Positions 1-8,887 of a stretch of DNA of 64,000 bases are shown in pieces. This DNA comes from Mucilaginibacter polytrichastri (GTDB lineage: Bacteria; Bacteroidota; Bacteroidia; Sphingobacteriales; Sphingobacteriaceae). The stretch spans positions 1,753,172-1,817,171 of the forward strand of contig NZ_MPPL01000001.1 of the NCBI RefSeq assembly GCF_001911425.1, given 5' to 3'. The notes under the pieces were generated by a model. The model ran no database searches. It was not told where the DNA came from and saw only the letters and a program-made list of their open reading frames with translations. A program made the translations under genes and the position numbers. Each line of letters begins with the position of its first letter. Positions within the stretch are counted from its first letter, which is position 1.

Positions 1-372
1 GATAAGCATAGCCAGTAACTCCGCGTCCGACAAAGCCGCGCGCCCCAGCTCCAGTAATTTTTCACGCGGACGGTCGGCAACATCCCAGCTTTTGATACCG
101 GCTGCCCGTTCTTGCGAACCCGCAGGCTTATCCCGCTGCCCGACCTCGTGCGCCGCATTGGAGAATAAAGAGGAAAGGGCTTCGATCAGGAACTCAAAAT
201 GATCCTCGAAGATCATAATGCAAGCCCTTTTATAGGTATTATCCGGCTGTTTCTCGGTACAAACCAGGTTAATGAAGTTCTTATTGTTAACAGCCTTGCG
301 GAAATCAAAGAAGTAATTCCGGTGCTTCGTAAAGAATTTCTCGGTAGCGATGATATTATCTTTCATGGTCAT
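1..372 (-). CDS. PUR-domain (DUF3276-like) / RadC fusion protein, N-terminal part only
   Basis: A minus-strand frame is open from an ATG at 372 to the window edge (124 codons) and the gene continues off the left side. Residues about 1-70 (MTMKDNIIATEKFFTKHRNY, then YFFD, then a ...FEDHFEFLIEAL end) look like the small Bacteroidota PUR-alpha-type nucleic-acid-binding domain. After a short charged linker comes KSWDVADRPREKLLELG and ALSDAELLAMLI, the characteristic start of RadC/JAB-domain proteins of mobile elements. The metal-binding JAB domain itself would lie outside the window. Stand-alone RadC and stand-alone PUR proteins are both common in Bacteroidota mobile DNA; I see them here in one uninterrupted frame. 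The function of mobile-element RadC proteins is not settled. Start choice: the ATG two codons downstream is equally possible. Confidence 0.75.
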   Translation of the reverse strand, partial: MTMKDNIIATEKFFTKHRNYFFDFRKAVNNKNFINLVCTEKQPDNTYKRACIMIFEDHFEFLIEALSSLFSNAAHEVGQRDKPAGSQERAAGIKSWDVADRPREKLLELGRAALSDAELLAMLI

Positions 373-488
373 TCGGATTAATGCCCCAAACCTCCAACGC
401 CTAAACGGTTTACCCGGTAATAAAACAAATTACCCGATGTTACCGTTTATCCTCCAATAAAACAGCTACTTACCAAACAGTCGATCTG

Positions 489-902
489 ATGCGACCATCC
501 GTCACTGAAAAAGAAAACACCTGTGAACACTGCAATAAGCCCTTATTTGGCCGTACAGATAAACGCTTTTGTAATGATACCTGCCGCAATACCTTTAACC
601 GTATCAAAGGGGAAAAAGAAAAGTTGCAGGCAAATGAGAACATCCCGGAGGTATTCCGCATCATTAAAAAGAATTATGAGATACTCCAACAATTTAGTCC
701 GGACGGAATACCCAGTGGGGAAAGGAAAATGGTACTGATCACCGAATTAATTCAACTTGGGTTTAACCCGAAATTTCACACGAGTATCTGGCAAGATGGT
801 GATGCGATTTGGAAGTTTTGTTTTGAAAAAGGTTGGGGTTTCGGAGAGCCCGATGCTTATCTGATTGAGCGGACGGAACAAGCTGATTTGACAGTTGACT
901 AA
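489..902 (+). CDS. small zinc-ribbon protein of the ICE
   Basis: This 137-residue protein begins with a Cys4-type zinc-binding motif: CEHCNKPLFGRTDKRFCND followed by CRNTFNR (C13, C16, and the C-x-x-x-C pair near residues 29-33). This arrangement is typical of small Bacteroidota mobile-element proteins with a treble-clef or zinc-ribbon finger. The remainder is alpha/beta with no catalytic motif I recognise. It ends four bases inside the 3' end of the convergent gene at 899-1705. A nucleic-acid-binding role is inferred from the finger only; I cannot name a family. Confidence 0.6.
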   Translation: MRPSVTEKENTCEHCNKPLFGRTDKRFCNDTCRNTFNRIKGEKEKLQANENIPEVFRIIKKNYEILQQFSPDGIPSGERKMVLITELIQLGFNPKFHTSIWQDGDAIWKFCFEKGWGFGEPDAYLIERTEQADLTVD

Positions 903-1705
903 AATAATGGTTGCCCATTTGTTTCTTGATGGGGCTTTAATTCAGCGATGTGATCTTGAAAATCTTTATCCTCTAAATCATACATCATTAAATTCGCTAA
1001 TTCTTGTCCCAATGAACTGACCTCGTAACCCAAAGTAGGGTCTGTAAGTCCTGAATTCATCAAACCGCTGGCGCGAGCCATTTTTGAGGGCTCTGTACCT
1101 AACTTTAACTTCATTAGTCCAAATGCAGCTAAAGCGGATTCATTTGCTGAATTAATATTATAGGGTTGGTCACCATCCCAATCCTTACCAAAATATGAGT
1201 AACGGTAATGCAGAGCCAAAAGATCGTATAACAATGCACGTTCTACAATTCCTGATAACCGAAGAAAGTAATCCTTGCCAATTATCCCCATGACCATAAG
1301 CCGGAATAAATTACCTATAATCTCCGCTTTTTTAGTCTCGTCCAGCCGCTCGATTAACAGTAAAACCTTTTCGGCGATGGATTCCTTGTATTCGTCATTA
1401 TCCGATAATTTATTCAGGAAAGCCTCTCGATCTTCTTTAGGAATCTCTGCTGACTGGTTAATGAACACTAATATTTTTTTAATGGTATGCTGTTCTTTCA
1501 AAGAATTACCGATTTTGAAAAGTCCTACCACAGTACCCACCAAAGGTATATCTTTAAGTACACCACCCTTAAGAATACTATCCAAAGCCACTTCAGAATA
1601 TTCTTTGACTAAGCTTAACGCTTCATCTGAAGCGATTGTCGCTTTGAACGAATCATTGATGTTATTTTTCACAGTCAGTATTTTAAGCTTTTTGAGATTG
1701 TGCAT
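899..1705 (-). CDS. hypothetical protein with central hydrophobic segment, defence-island edge
   Basis: The product is 268 residues. Around residues 45-70 it has a glycine-rich hydrophobic stretch (KDIPLVGTVVGLFKIGNSL), followed by a helical, charged region rich in Glu and Lys (residues 75-140), then IGNLFRLMVMGIIGKDYFLR and a C-terminal part of mixed content. The hydrophobic stretch could be membrane-inserting. It is divergent from the defence operon beginning at 1902, with about 195 bases between the two starts. I do not recognise the family. Its position at the operon border suggests, but does not show, a role as an additional defence or immunity gene. Confidence 0.5.
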   Translation of the reverse strand: MHNLKKLKILTVKNNINDSFKATIASDEALSLVKEYSEVALDSILKGGVLKDIPLVGTVVGLFKIGNSLKEQHTIKKILVFINQSAEIPKEDREAFLNKLSDNDEYKESIAEKVLLLIERLDETKKAEIIGNLFRLMVMGIIGKDYFLRLSGIVERALLYDLLALHYRYSYFGKDWDGDQPYNINSANESALAAFGLMKLKLGTEPSKMARASGLMNSGLTDPTLGYEVSSLGQELANLMMYDLEDKDFQDHIAELKPHQETNGQPLF

Positions 1706-1851
1706 CCTAAGTTAGTAAAACTGCTTAGCAAAATTTAAAGGGCTTTTGTAAGTATTAAAGTGATCTCTGAACTATTTTCAATGTATTTCGATACAATTGC
1801 ACGAATATTGAATAAAATATTACACTATTTGATAAAATAATTACGATTGTA

Positions 1852-1881
1852 TTGTTTTTAATTTACTTAATCGTATATTTG
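1852..1881 (+). promoter_or_regulatory. predicted Bacteroidota-type promoter of the defence operon
   Basis: TATATTTG at 1874-1881 matches the Bacteroidota -7 consensus TAnnTTTG. A TTG at 1852-1854 sits 19 bases upstream, the expected -33 spacing. The AAA ATPase ATG is at 1902, giving a leader of about 15 bases. The upstream A+T-rich region 1780-1850 contains small dyads, for example TGTAT-TTCG-ATACA near 1783-1796, that could bind a regulator. Confidence 0.55.
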
Positions 1882-1901
1882 TTCACCCACTAACGAAACT
1901 T

Positions 1902-2996
1902 ATGTATACTGAAATATTAAAAATTATTGAAGGCGGTTTGGCTAAGGACTTTAAAAAGGTCTTTAATTACTCTAAACTATTGGCTGAAAAGCTAGCTAAA
2001 GACGGTGATGAAAAAATGGCTAAGATGGTACTGAAAGCGATTGAGAACGGACCTGCAACTACCGTTACAATGGATGAACTAATGACAACTCCCGTAGATC
2101 ATGAAAGTCGCTTGAGTATTGTTGATGTGTCGCCGCCATCCAAAGAATTGTCGCCAATAATTTTACCAAAGTTGGTAGAAGGAAAAATAGATGATTTTAT
2201 TAATATCGTGAAGCATCAAAGTCAGTTGATTAAAAGTGGCATAGAAACTACAAATACGCTGTTACTTTATGGAAAGCCAGGCTATGGTAAAACTACTGTT
2301 GCTAAGTACATTTCCGAAAAAACAGGTTTGCCCTTAGTTGTTGCACGTTTTGACGCTATTGTTTCTTCTTTACTTGGCAATACCGCAAAAAACATCCGTA
2401 AAATTTTTGATTTCGCCGACAATAAACCATGTATTCTTTTTTTAGATGAATTTGATGCCATTGCCAAAGCAAGGGACGATCAGTATGAATTGGGAGAATT
2501 GAAACGGGTGATTAATAGCTTGTTGCAAAATATTGATTCATTTGCAAGCCATAATATTTTAATAGCCGCCACTAACCACCCTGAACTTTTAGACAAAGCT
2601 GTTTGGAGACGCTTCAACACTGTTATTGAAATTGGAGCCCCCCAGGATTTAGAGATTGTCGAATTGATTAAAGTTTTTACTACAGGTTTTAAAGCCGACT
2701 TTTTAGAAGATGAGAGGCGATTTGATAAATTAGTCAAACTTCTAAACGGTAAATCGCCATCTGATATTAAGGGTATCATCAATAATGCAAAAGCTCAGGT
2801 TATAATTAACGGCAGAGAATTTTTAGCATATGAGGATGTGCTCGTGGAGCTTTTCGAATTTTCAAATCATGGCGAATTGACCATTGAGAAATTAATTGAG
2901 TTTTTAAATGATAATGGTATTCCGCAGGCCGCCATCGCTGAAAGAATGAAAATATCCCTTAGACAAGTGCGCAATTTTTTAAATAAAAACATATAA
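1902..2996 (+). CDS. AAA+ ATPase paired with S8 protease
   Basis: 364 residues. Residues 1-90 are a helical N-terminal region. The AAA+ core follows: Walker A GKPGYGKTT (residues 124-132), Walker B ILFLDE (178-183, with D182 and E183), a sensor-1 region with ILIAATNHPE and an arginine-finger-like AVWRRFNTVIEI. The core resembles FtsH/Cdc48-type ATPases. The C-terminus ends in a helix-turn-helix-like tail (QAAIAERMKISLRQVRNFL). Only two bases separate it from the subtilase gene, so the two are almost certainly co-translated. AAA+ ATPase plus S8 peptidase pairs recur in bacterial defence islands; the ATPase is presumed to act on, or deliver substrates to, the protease. It is not an evident Cap6/TRIP13, because no HORMA gene is nearby. 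Confidence 0.85.
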   Translation: MYTEILKIIEGGLAKDFKKVFNYSKLLAEKLAKDGDEKMAKMVLKAIENGPATTVTMDELMTTPVDHESRLSIVDVSPPSKELSPIILPKLVEGKIDDFINIVKHQSQLIKSGIETTNTLLLYGKPGYGKTTVAKYISEKTGLPLVVARFDAIVSSLLGNTAKNIRKIFDFADNKPCILFLDEFDAIAKARDDQYELGELKRVINSLLQNIDSFASHNILIAATNHPELLDKAVWRRFNTVIEIGAPQDLEIVELIKVFTTGFKADFLEDERRFDKLVKLLNGKSPSDIKGIINNAKAQVIINGREFLAYEDVLVELFEFSNHGELTIEKLIEFLNDNGIPQAAIAERMKISLRQVRNFLNKNI

Positions 2997-2998
2997 AC

Positions 2999-5365
2999 AT
3001 GGCTGATAAGAACCTTCCAATAAAATTCTTTCAAAAGAGACAGAAAGATGCCTTTGATAACGAAGCTGCAGGTGGCAATGAATTGCCAGTTTGGGCCAGC
3101 AAGGCTATTGCGGTTCGTAAGTCAGTTTATGTGAAAGGAGTGTTATCTAATATTTCCGAAACGTTAAGTCGTAAACGTAAGGTTAACAGTTACATCCCGT
3201 CCGTGGTTAGGCTTAAAATGAACCAGGACGCTTTGGCTAAAAGCTACAGAAAGGACATTGGTAATCTTTTCAATGTTAATGAAGTGAATGTGATCGGCGT
3301 AAATGGTGTCGATGAATTGCTGATAAAAATTAATGATGAAAACATCCTGCGATCTATTGTAAAGAACCTGGATCGTATCAATACAGCATTCCCTTCGAAC
3401 TCTACTATTGTCGGTATTTCCGCTATTTCTGATATTGAAGCCTTTGTGCCTGAAGTGAATATTGTTAAAGATGAAGGTACGGAAGTATATAAAATCAAGC
3501 TGTTTAATTACGGCAATATGGAACTTAATGGCATATTATTCAGAACCTTCGAAAAATACTGTCAGGATAATGGTCTTCAATGTACTCGCACCTCATATTC
3601 AGCAGAATTGAATATTTATAGTGTTGCCGGTGTTACTGCCGATGCCCTTAATGAACTGAAAAATTTCGACGGAATTCAAACGATTTCTGAAATGCCTGTC
3701 TATGACTTAGATATGGAGTTGGTTTCAGAAGCCCATGAAATCGTGATCAGGTTGCCAAAAAAGGATGTCGAATATCCTGTTGTAGGTGTGCTGGATACCG
3801 GAATCGCGAAAATCCCTCACCTCGCGCCTTGGTTGCATACTGATAGCCTGACCTACTACGTAGAGGAAGATACCAATAAAGGACACGGCACGTTTGTCGC
3901 TGGCGTAATGATTTATGGTGATGAATTAGAAGGTGTACCATACACAGGTTTTGACGGGTGTAAGCTGTTCGAAGCGATTGTAATGCCCGACCTGAAAAAA
4001 CAAAAATTATACGAAAGCGAACTAATTGAGCAGATCCGAGATTCTATCAGCCGGAATAATCACATTAAGATTTGGAACCTATCTTTAGGTACCGACCTTG
4101 ATGCCGATCCTAACGAGTTTTCTGATTTTGCTAAAGCGCTGGACGAGATACAGGACGAGCATGATGTTTTGATTTGTAAGTCGGCGGGTAACTGCGATAA
4201 TTTCCAAATTAATGCACCAAAAAGACGTATATCAAAGTCTGCCGACACTGTTCGTGCTTTGGTCGTAGGGTCGCTTACACACGATAAAAATGGCACCGAT
4301 CATGCTGAGAAATTCAACCCGTCTCCATTCAGTCGTATTGGGCCAGGCCCCGCAAACCTGATTAAACCTGATTTGGTGCATATGGGTGGAAATGCTGGTA
4401 CTGATATAAGGAATCGCATCGTCAAAAATCCTGTAAAATCATTCGGTATTGACGGCAATATCGCCAAGCAGGTTGGCACGAGTTTTTCTACACCAAGAAT
4501 TTCTGCGATCGCCGCCGGATTAAATTCAATATTAAATGAAAAATTCAATTCGATATTAATCAAGGCTTTAATGATTCATTCAGCTAAATATCCTATTGAA
4601 ATGAAAATGGGTATTGCTGATAAAATAAACGCTGTTGGTTTCGGCATGCCCTCCAATATAAGCGATATCCTTTTCAACGACCCGAATGAGATCACATTAA
4701 TCCTACAGGACACCATTGAAAAAGGCAATTACGTTGATATTTTGGACTTTCCTTTTCCAAAAAGCATGGTCGATGATGACGGTTTTTTTTATGGAGAAAT
4801 AACGGTAACGTTAGTTACTTCGCCTATTCTGGAGGTTTCACAGGGCGCTGAATACTGTCAGACTAATATCAATGTAATGTTAGGCACATATGATGAAAAA
4901 GTAGAAAAGGACACATCGCTACCCCGGATTAAAAACCCGATAGGCGCAGAAGGTCGTCAGAATCTCTTAAGTACTAACGTCTATAGTAAAAACGCTGGCA
5001 AGAATATGGATAATCCATTTGCTTCCGAAAGAATGCTTATCTCTTATGGGGATAAATTTCAGCCGGTCAAAAAATGGTGCGTTAAACTCGATGAGTTTAC
5101 AAATACTAATAAGGATAAATTTTTAAAGGCCCCTAAAAATTGGTACTTAAAAGTTAAAGGTCTGTTCCGGGAATATACAGAATCAAAAGCCGAGGCGCAA
5201 AAGATCACGCCCAGTGTAGGATTTTGTTTAGTTATCACTATCCGGGACACAACAAAAAAAGGCAACATATATAACGAGGTTACACAGCTGTTAGACAATT
5301 ACAGCTTTGTACACAGCAACGTGAAAGTGCGGGAAGAAGTTAGGTTAAGACTTAATAACGGATAA
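2999..5365 (+). CDS. subtilisin-like S8 family serine protease
   Basis: 788 residues with a complete subtilase triad: Asp266 in GVLDTGI, His296 in GHGTFVAG and Ser495 in GTSFSTPRISA. The oxyanion Asn lies in CKSAGN around residue 395. The first 250 residues form a long N-terminal domain without a signal peptide, so the enzyme is expected to be cytoplasmic. After the catalytic domain, about 270 C-terminal residues of beta-rich sequence probably form a substrate or partner domain. It sits between its AAA ATPase (2 bp upstream) and the HNH-SAVED effector (2 bp downstream). A cytoplasmic protease with a dedicated ATPase fits a regulated executioner or activator role in phage defence; the target is unknown. 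It is intact with no missing catalytic residue. Confidence 0.87.
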   Translation: MADKNLPIKFFQKRQKDAFDNEAAGGNELPVWASKAIAVRKSVYVKGVLSNISETLSRKRKVNSYIPSVVRLKMNQDALAKSYRKDIGNLFNVNEVNVIGVNGVDELLIKINDENILRSIVKNLDRINTAFPSNSTIVGISAISDIEAFVPEVNIVKDEGTEVYKIKLFNYGNMELNGILFRTFEKYCQDNGLQCTRTSYSAELNIYSVAGVTADALNELKNFDGIQTISEMPVYDLDMELVSEAHEIVIRLPKKDVEYPVVGVLDTGIAKIPHLAPWLHTDSLTYYVEEDTNKGHGTFVAGVMIYGDELEGVPYTGFDGCKLFEAIVMPDLKKQKLYESELIEQIRDSISRNNHIKIWNLSLGTDLDADPNEFSDFAKALDEIQDEHDVLICKSAGNCDNFQINAPKRRISKSADTVRALVVGSLTHDKNGTDHAEKFNPSPFSRIGPGPANLIKPDLVHMGGNAGTDIRNRIVKNPVKSFGIDGNIAKQVGTSFSTPRISAIAAGLNSILNEKFNSILIKALMIHSAKYPIEMKMGIADKINAVGFGMPSNISDILFNDPNEITLILQDTIEKGNYVDILDFPFPKSMVDDDGFFYGEITVTLVTSPILEVSQGAEYCQTNINVMLGTYDEKVEKDTSLPRIKNPIGAEGRQNLLSTNVYSKNAGKNMDNPFASERMLISYGDKFQPVKKWCVKLDEFTNTNKDKFLKAPKNWYLKVKGLFREYTESKAEAQKITPSVGFCLVITIRDTTKKGNIYNEVTQLLDNYSFVHSNVKVREEVRLRLNNG

Positions 5366-5367
5366 TT

Positions 5368-6582
5368 ATGGGTGAAGAAATTGATATTGTTGAAATAAAT
5401 GATTTCGTAGTCTCGAAAAGGCCGGGTATCAAAGAGCCGGATAAAATGAGGTTGTGGGTACGCTCAGGTGGCAGGTGTGCGATATGTAATAAGTACCTGC
5501 TTGATTTGGAATATGATGTTTCAATTGGAGAAATGGCGCATATAGTTGGCTGGAGCAAAGCAAAAAAATCCCCACGTGGGGATGCTGAACTTGCTCTTGA
5601 CGAGCGTAATATCGTGGATAATCTGGTATTGCTTTGTGCTGATCATCATAAGATTGTCGATACCAAAGCCTTATTAGAAGAATTCACTGTGGAGAGGCTG
5701 ATAAAACACAAAATTGAGCACGAACAAAGAATTTATCATGTAACCAACCTTAAAATAGACGCTGAAAGTGTTGTTTTAAGAATGTTGGGTGGAATCAGAG
5801 GGGCTGCCGTTGAAGTATCTAAAGAACACGCGCGTCATGTAGTTTTTAACGGGGAGCAGAAATATGCTATGTTCCTGAATAGCTTTGACAGACAAGGAAT
5901 TGAAATTGACCTAAATGCCTTACCAGACCCCGAAGACGCCTGGGATGCTTATTGGACAATGGGGAAAGGTATCGTAGATAAAAGTTTACTACCACTGACT
6001 GCGGGGGTAAGCCAAGGGCAAGTAAGGCATTTGTCTATTTTCGCAATGAGCCGCATTCCGTTACTGGTTTACTTAGGCTACCAGCTAGATGATAAAATTC
6101 CCACCAGTATCTATCAAAAACATCGCGGGGAAGAAGAAACTTGGTTGTGGTCGGAGCAGGCGGCCATTGAAAATTTTGAGGTTAGGAAGTTAAAGGAAAA
6201 TACATCCTGTAAGGTTGCTATTGTGCTTTCCTTAAGCGGAACAATTGATTTGGCTAATCTGCCGGCAGAAGTATTAAAGACATGCACTGTTTATGAAATG
6301 CGTCCGGTAAACACTGTTCCAAATCGGAATATTTTAAGAAATAAGCTTTCTTATGAAAATTTTACAAAAACTTATCATGAATTTTTAAGCCATTTAGAAG
6401 CAGATCACAAGGGATGTCAAACAATAAATTTATTTCCGGCTATCCCGGTTTCCGCAGCTATATCCTGTGGCCGTGGTGTGATGCGGGACGTGCATCCGGA
6501 GATCATAGTATACGACTTTACCGGGGGGATTTATAAACCAACAATTACGATTAACAGCCATGAAACTAACAAACTATTTTAA
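5368..6582 (+). CDS. cap5: HNH endonuclease-SAVED CBASS effector (Cap5-like)
   Basis: 404 residues. The N-terminal HNH domain has zinc-binding CAICNKYL, the catalytic His in GEMAHIVGWSKA, and a DNLVLLCADHHKIVD end (residues about 30-110). The C-terminal half (about 170-404) fits a SAVED domain, with FAMSRIPLLVYLGYQL and WLWSEQ elements, which in this family binds a cyclic oligonucleotide. Known Cap5 proteins degrade double-stranded DNA once the ligand made by the neighbouring CD-NTase induces oligomerisation, killing the infected cell. The CD-NTase gene overlaps its 3' end by 23 bases, so the two are translationally coupled. No Cap2/Cap3 (E1/E2, JAB) or HORMA genes accompany it, so the core would be a type I CBASS with an HNH-SAVED effector. 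Confidence 0.9.
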   Translation: MGEEIDIVEINDFVVSKRPGIKEPDKMRLWVRSGGRCAICNKYLLDLEYDVSIGEMAHIVGWSKAKKSPRGDAELALDERNIVDNLVLLCADHHKIVDTKALLEEFTVERLIKHKIEHEQRIYHVTNLKIDAESVVLRMLGGIRGAAVEVSKEHARHVVFNGEQKYAMFLNSFDRQGIEIDLNALPDPEDAWDAYWTMGKGIVDKSLLPLTAGVSQGQVRHLSIFAMSRIPLLVYLGYQLDDKIPTSIYQKHRGEEETWLWSEQAAIENFEVRKLKENTSCKVAIVLSLSGTIDLANLPAEVLKTCTVYEMRPVNTVPNRNILRNKLSYENFTKTYHEFLSHLEADHKGCQTINLFPAIPVSAAISCGRGVMRDVHPEIIVYDFTGGIYKPTITINSHETNKLF

Positions 6583-7900
6583 AAACTTTCTTGATAATTC
6601 GGTGAATTTGAACGCCACCAGGATAACTCTTTTGGATGAACGCACCGAAACGATAACTACTGTATTAAAAAACAGTGAGTTATTAAAAGATAATTTCCTG
6701 GATGTTATACCCCAAGGATCTTACGCCCATAAAACAATCATCAAACCATTGCGGGCTACGGACGAATTTGATGCAGATATTTTGCTGTATCTTGAAGAGT
6801 TTGCAGATTGGGAGGCTTGCGATTATGTCGAGAATGTTTATCAACTATTTAGAAACAACAGCATCTACCGTGATAAAGTAAGCCGTAAAACCCGTTGTGT
6901 AACTATTGATTATGCAAATGATTTTCATATTGATGTGGTGCCTTTCTTGGAGCGGCATGGCAATAAATATGTAACTAATCGCCATAAAGACAATTTCGAA
7001 CTGACTGATCCGGAAAAATATACCGAGTGGTTAGATGAACGAAACAGAATTACCAAACACCATTTTGTAAAGGTCATCCGGTTGGTTAAATATCTAAGGG
7101 ACTATAAACGCACATTTTCCATCAAATCTATTTTGCTTAATACTTTGTTGGGAGAACAGGTAAATGATGCGGCTTTACTAGAAAATGAGGATTGTTATAA
7201 CGATATACCAACCACGCTGTATACTGTCATGAAAAAACTCAAGAAATACGTAGATGACAATTATTATATGCCAACCATATTAGATCCCGGTGATACTGGA
7301 GAAAATTTTGGAGATCGTTGGGATCAGGCAGGCTGGGCTACTTTCCGTACCAAAATGATCTATTATAGTGATAAGATTACAGAAGCCTACGAAGAAACGG
7401 ATTTACAAAAAAGTTTAGAGAAATGGCAGTTCATTTTTGGGGAAGACTTTAAAAAGCCTGAAGCAAAAGCCGAAAATCAGTTACAAATTGCTAATCGCGG
7501 TTTGGTTGTTTATAATAACACGGAACAACAAATTACCGATCTGGGTTTTCCTGTACGCATTAATCCTTTTTATAAAGTTCGATTATTGGGACGGGTAACC
7601 AAAAAGCAAGGCTTTAGAGAATATGACCTGAGTACGAATGGGAATAAGGTAGGCCGCAGCCGGAATATCGCATTTTCCATCCGACAATGTGATGTGCCGC
7701 AACCTTATCAGGTTTATTGGAAAACATTAAACCGTGGAGAAGAAGCTATTAAAATTAATTGCGTACGTGGTCAGATCAGCGAAGGCTTAGCCACACATAA
7801 TGAACCAACAAGCTTCAGAGGCAACCACTTTGTAGAATGTTACATCGTGAAAAATGGAGTTTGTGTTGCTAAAGACAGGCAATCGGTTATTATTATTTAA
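6560..7900 (+). CDS. CD-NTase (SMODS) cyclic oligonucleotide synthase with AGS-C domain
   Basis: 446 residues. The nucleotidyltransferase core shows the GS motif (Gly53-Ser54 in PQGSYAHKT), the metal-binding pair in DEFDADILL (Asp71, Asp73) and the third Asp (125) in HIDVVPF. Residues about 330-446 look like the AGS-C domain (LGFPVRINPFYKVRLLGRV through NHFVECYIVKNG), a C-terminal sensor-like domain described in some SMODS proteins. The protein should make a cyclic di- or trinucleotide from NTPs when phage is sensed, activating the HNH-SAVED effector encoded just upstream. The start ATG at 6560 lies inside the effector gene. Clade and product nucleotide cannot be assigned by eye. Confidence 0.9.
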   Translation: MKLTNYFKNFLDNSVNLNATRITLLDERTETITTVLKNSELLKDNFLDVIPQGSYAHKTIIKPLRATDEFDADILLYLEEFADWEACDYVENVYQLFRNNSIYRDKVSRKTRCVTIDYANDFHIDVVPFLERHGNKYVTNRHKDNFELTDPEKYTEWLDERNRITKHHFVKVIRLVKYLRDYKRTFSIKSILLNTLLGEQVNDAALLENEDCYNDIPTTLYTVMKKLKKYVDDNYYMPTILDPGDTGENFGDRWDQAGWATFRTKMIYYSDKITEAYEETDLQKSLEKWQFIFGEDFKKPEAKAENQLQIANRGLVVYNNTEQQITDLGFPVRINPFYKVRLLGRVTKKQGFREYDLSTNGNKVGRSRNIAFSIRQCDVPQPYQVYWKTLNRGEEAIKINCVRGQISEGLATHNEPTSFRGNHFVECYIVKNGVCVAKDRQSVIII

Positions 7901-7915
7901 TTTAAATAATGTAAG

Positions 7916-8842
7916 ATGCAATTAATAGAAACGATTATTAATGAACTAACAGACGTAAACCTGTCACTGACCTCACCACTTTTAAAAACAAAAGTATTAG
8001 CCAGTAGAATTGGGAATAAAGAACTTACCGCCTGGGTCAATCTGGAGCTTAATGGATATCAAAATAAAGAAGACCTGCCGGATTACCGCAAGGCAACTGG
8101 AAATCTTATTGGGGATTATCTAAATGGCACCATGCGCGTATCCAATCATGTTTTGCCAATTCCTACATTCGAAACCAGTTTCGATGACGAGTTGAGATCC
8201 TTTGAATTGTTTGATGGTATAGACCCATTGGAAAAAATGAGCGCTACTGCCACGGAAAGTTTGGTAAAACAGTATAATCAAGGTCAGGTAAATATTATAC
8301 AAAACTTACTAATGACTTATGCCAACGTCGCAGGTAACTTTCAATTATTCAGCGTAGGGATAGCTGTACCGGCCGGCATTCTGAAGACAACACTAAATGC
8401 AGTACGAAATAAGTTGCTTGACTTTATGATCGCGTTAGAAACCGAATTTGGCCTTGAAGTAAAAATTGAAACCCTACAATCGAATCATAATAAAATTACA
8501 ACAATCATGAATACGACAATTAATACCAACGGCGACGGTAACCTGATCAACACCGGTGCTCAGGCCAACGTGACCAATACAGTTACCATCAGTAAAGGAA
8601 ATCAGGAAGTTTTAAAGAAAACGCTGACCGATAATCAAGTTAGCGAAACTGATGCCAATGAATTACTGCAAATTATTGACGCCGAACAGCCTATTTCTGA
8701 CACGGATTTTGGGGCAAAAGTTAACAAGTGGATTTACACGATGATGGGTAAAGCGATGGACGGCAGCTGGAAAATCGGTATCGGGGCAGCCGGTGGCTTA
8801 CTGGCAAAAGCAATCAGTCATTATTACGGATTAGGCGGGTAA
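7916..8842 (+). CDS. AbiTii-domain protein
   Basis: 308 residues. The N-terminus (LIETIINELTDVNLSLTSPL, KTKVLASRIGNKELTAWV, LELNGY, LPDYRKA) matches the AbiTii domain found in abortive-infection and defence-island proteins. A central block runs IPTFETS to NVAGNFQLF. Then comes an Asn/Thr-rich linker (TTINTNGDGNLINTGAQANV, residues about 198-222), and the end is a glycine-rich hydrophobic helix (WKIGIGAAGGLLAKAISHYY, residues about 283-302) that could insert into a membrane. It starts 15 bases after the CD-NTase stop, so it is probably in the same transcript. The architecture (sensor-like head, flexible linker, hydrophobic tail) would suit a membrane effector, but that is inference. Confidence 0.75.
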   Translation: MQLIETIINELTDVNLSLTSPLLKTKVLASRIGNKELTAWVNLELNGYQNKEDLPDYRKATGNLIGDYLNGTMRVSNHVLPIPTFETSFDDELRSFELFDGIDPLEKMSATATESLVKQYNQGQVNIIQNLLMTYANVAGNFQLFSVGIAVPAGILKTTLNAVRNKLLDFMIALETEFGLEVKIETLQSNHNKITTIMNTTINTNGDGNLINTGAQANVTNTVTISKGNQEVLKKTLTDNQVSETDANELLQIIDAEQPISDTDFGAKVNKWIYTMMGKAMDGSWKIGIGAAGGLLAKAISHYYGLGG

Positions 8843-8887
8843 TCTTATTGATCCCGGAGTTAATTTTCTCAACTATGTTCTAAAGGC

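Noticed and set aside
1902..2996. The AAA gene as Cap6/TRIP13 of type III CBASS
   Set aside because: No HORMA gene is present and the ATPase is paired with an S8 protease.
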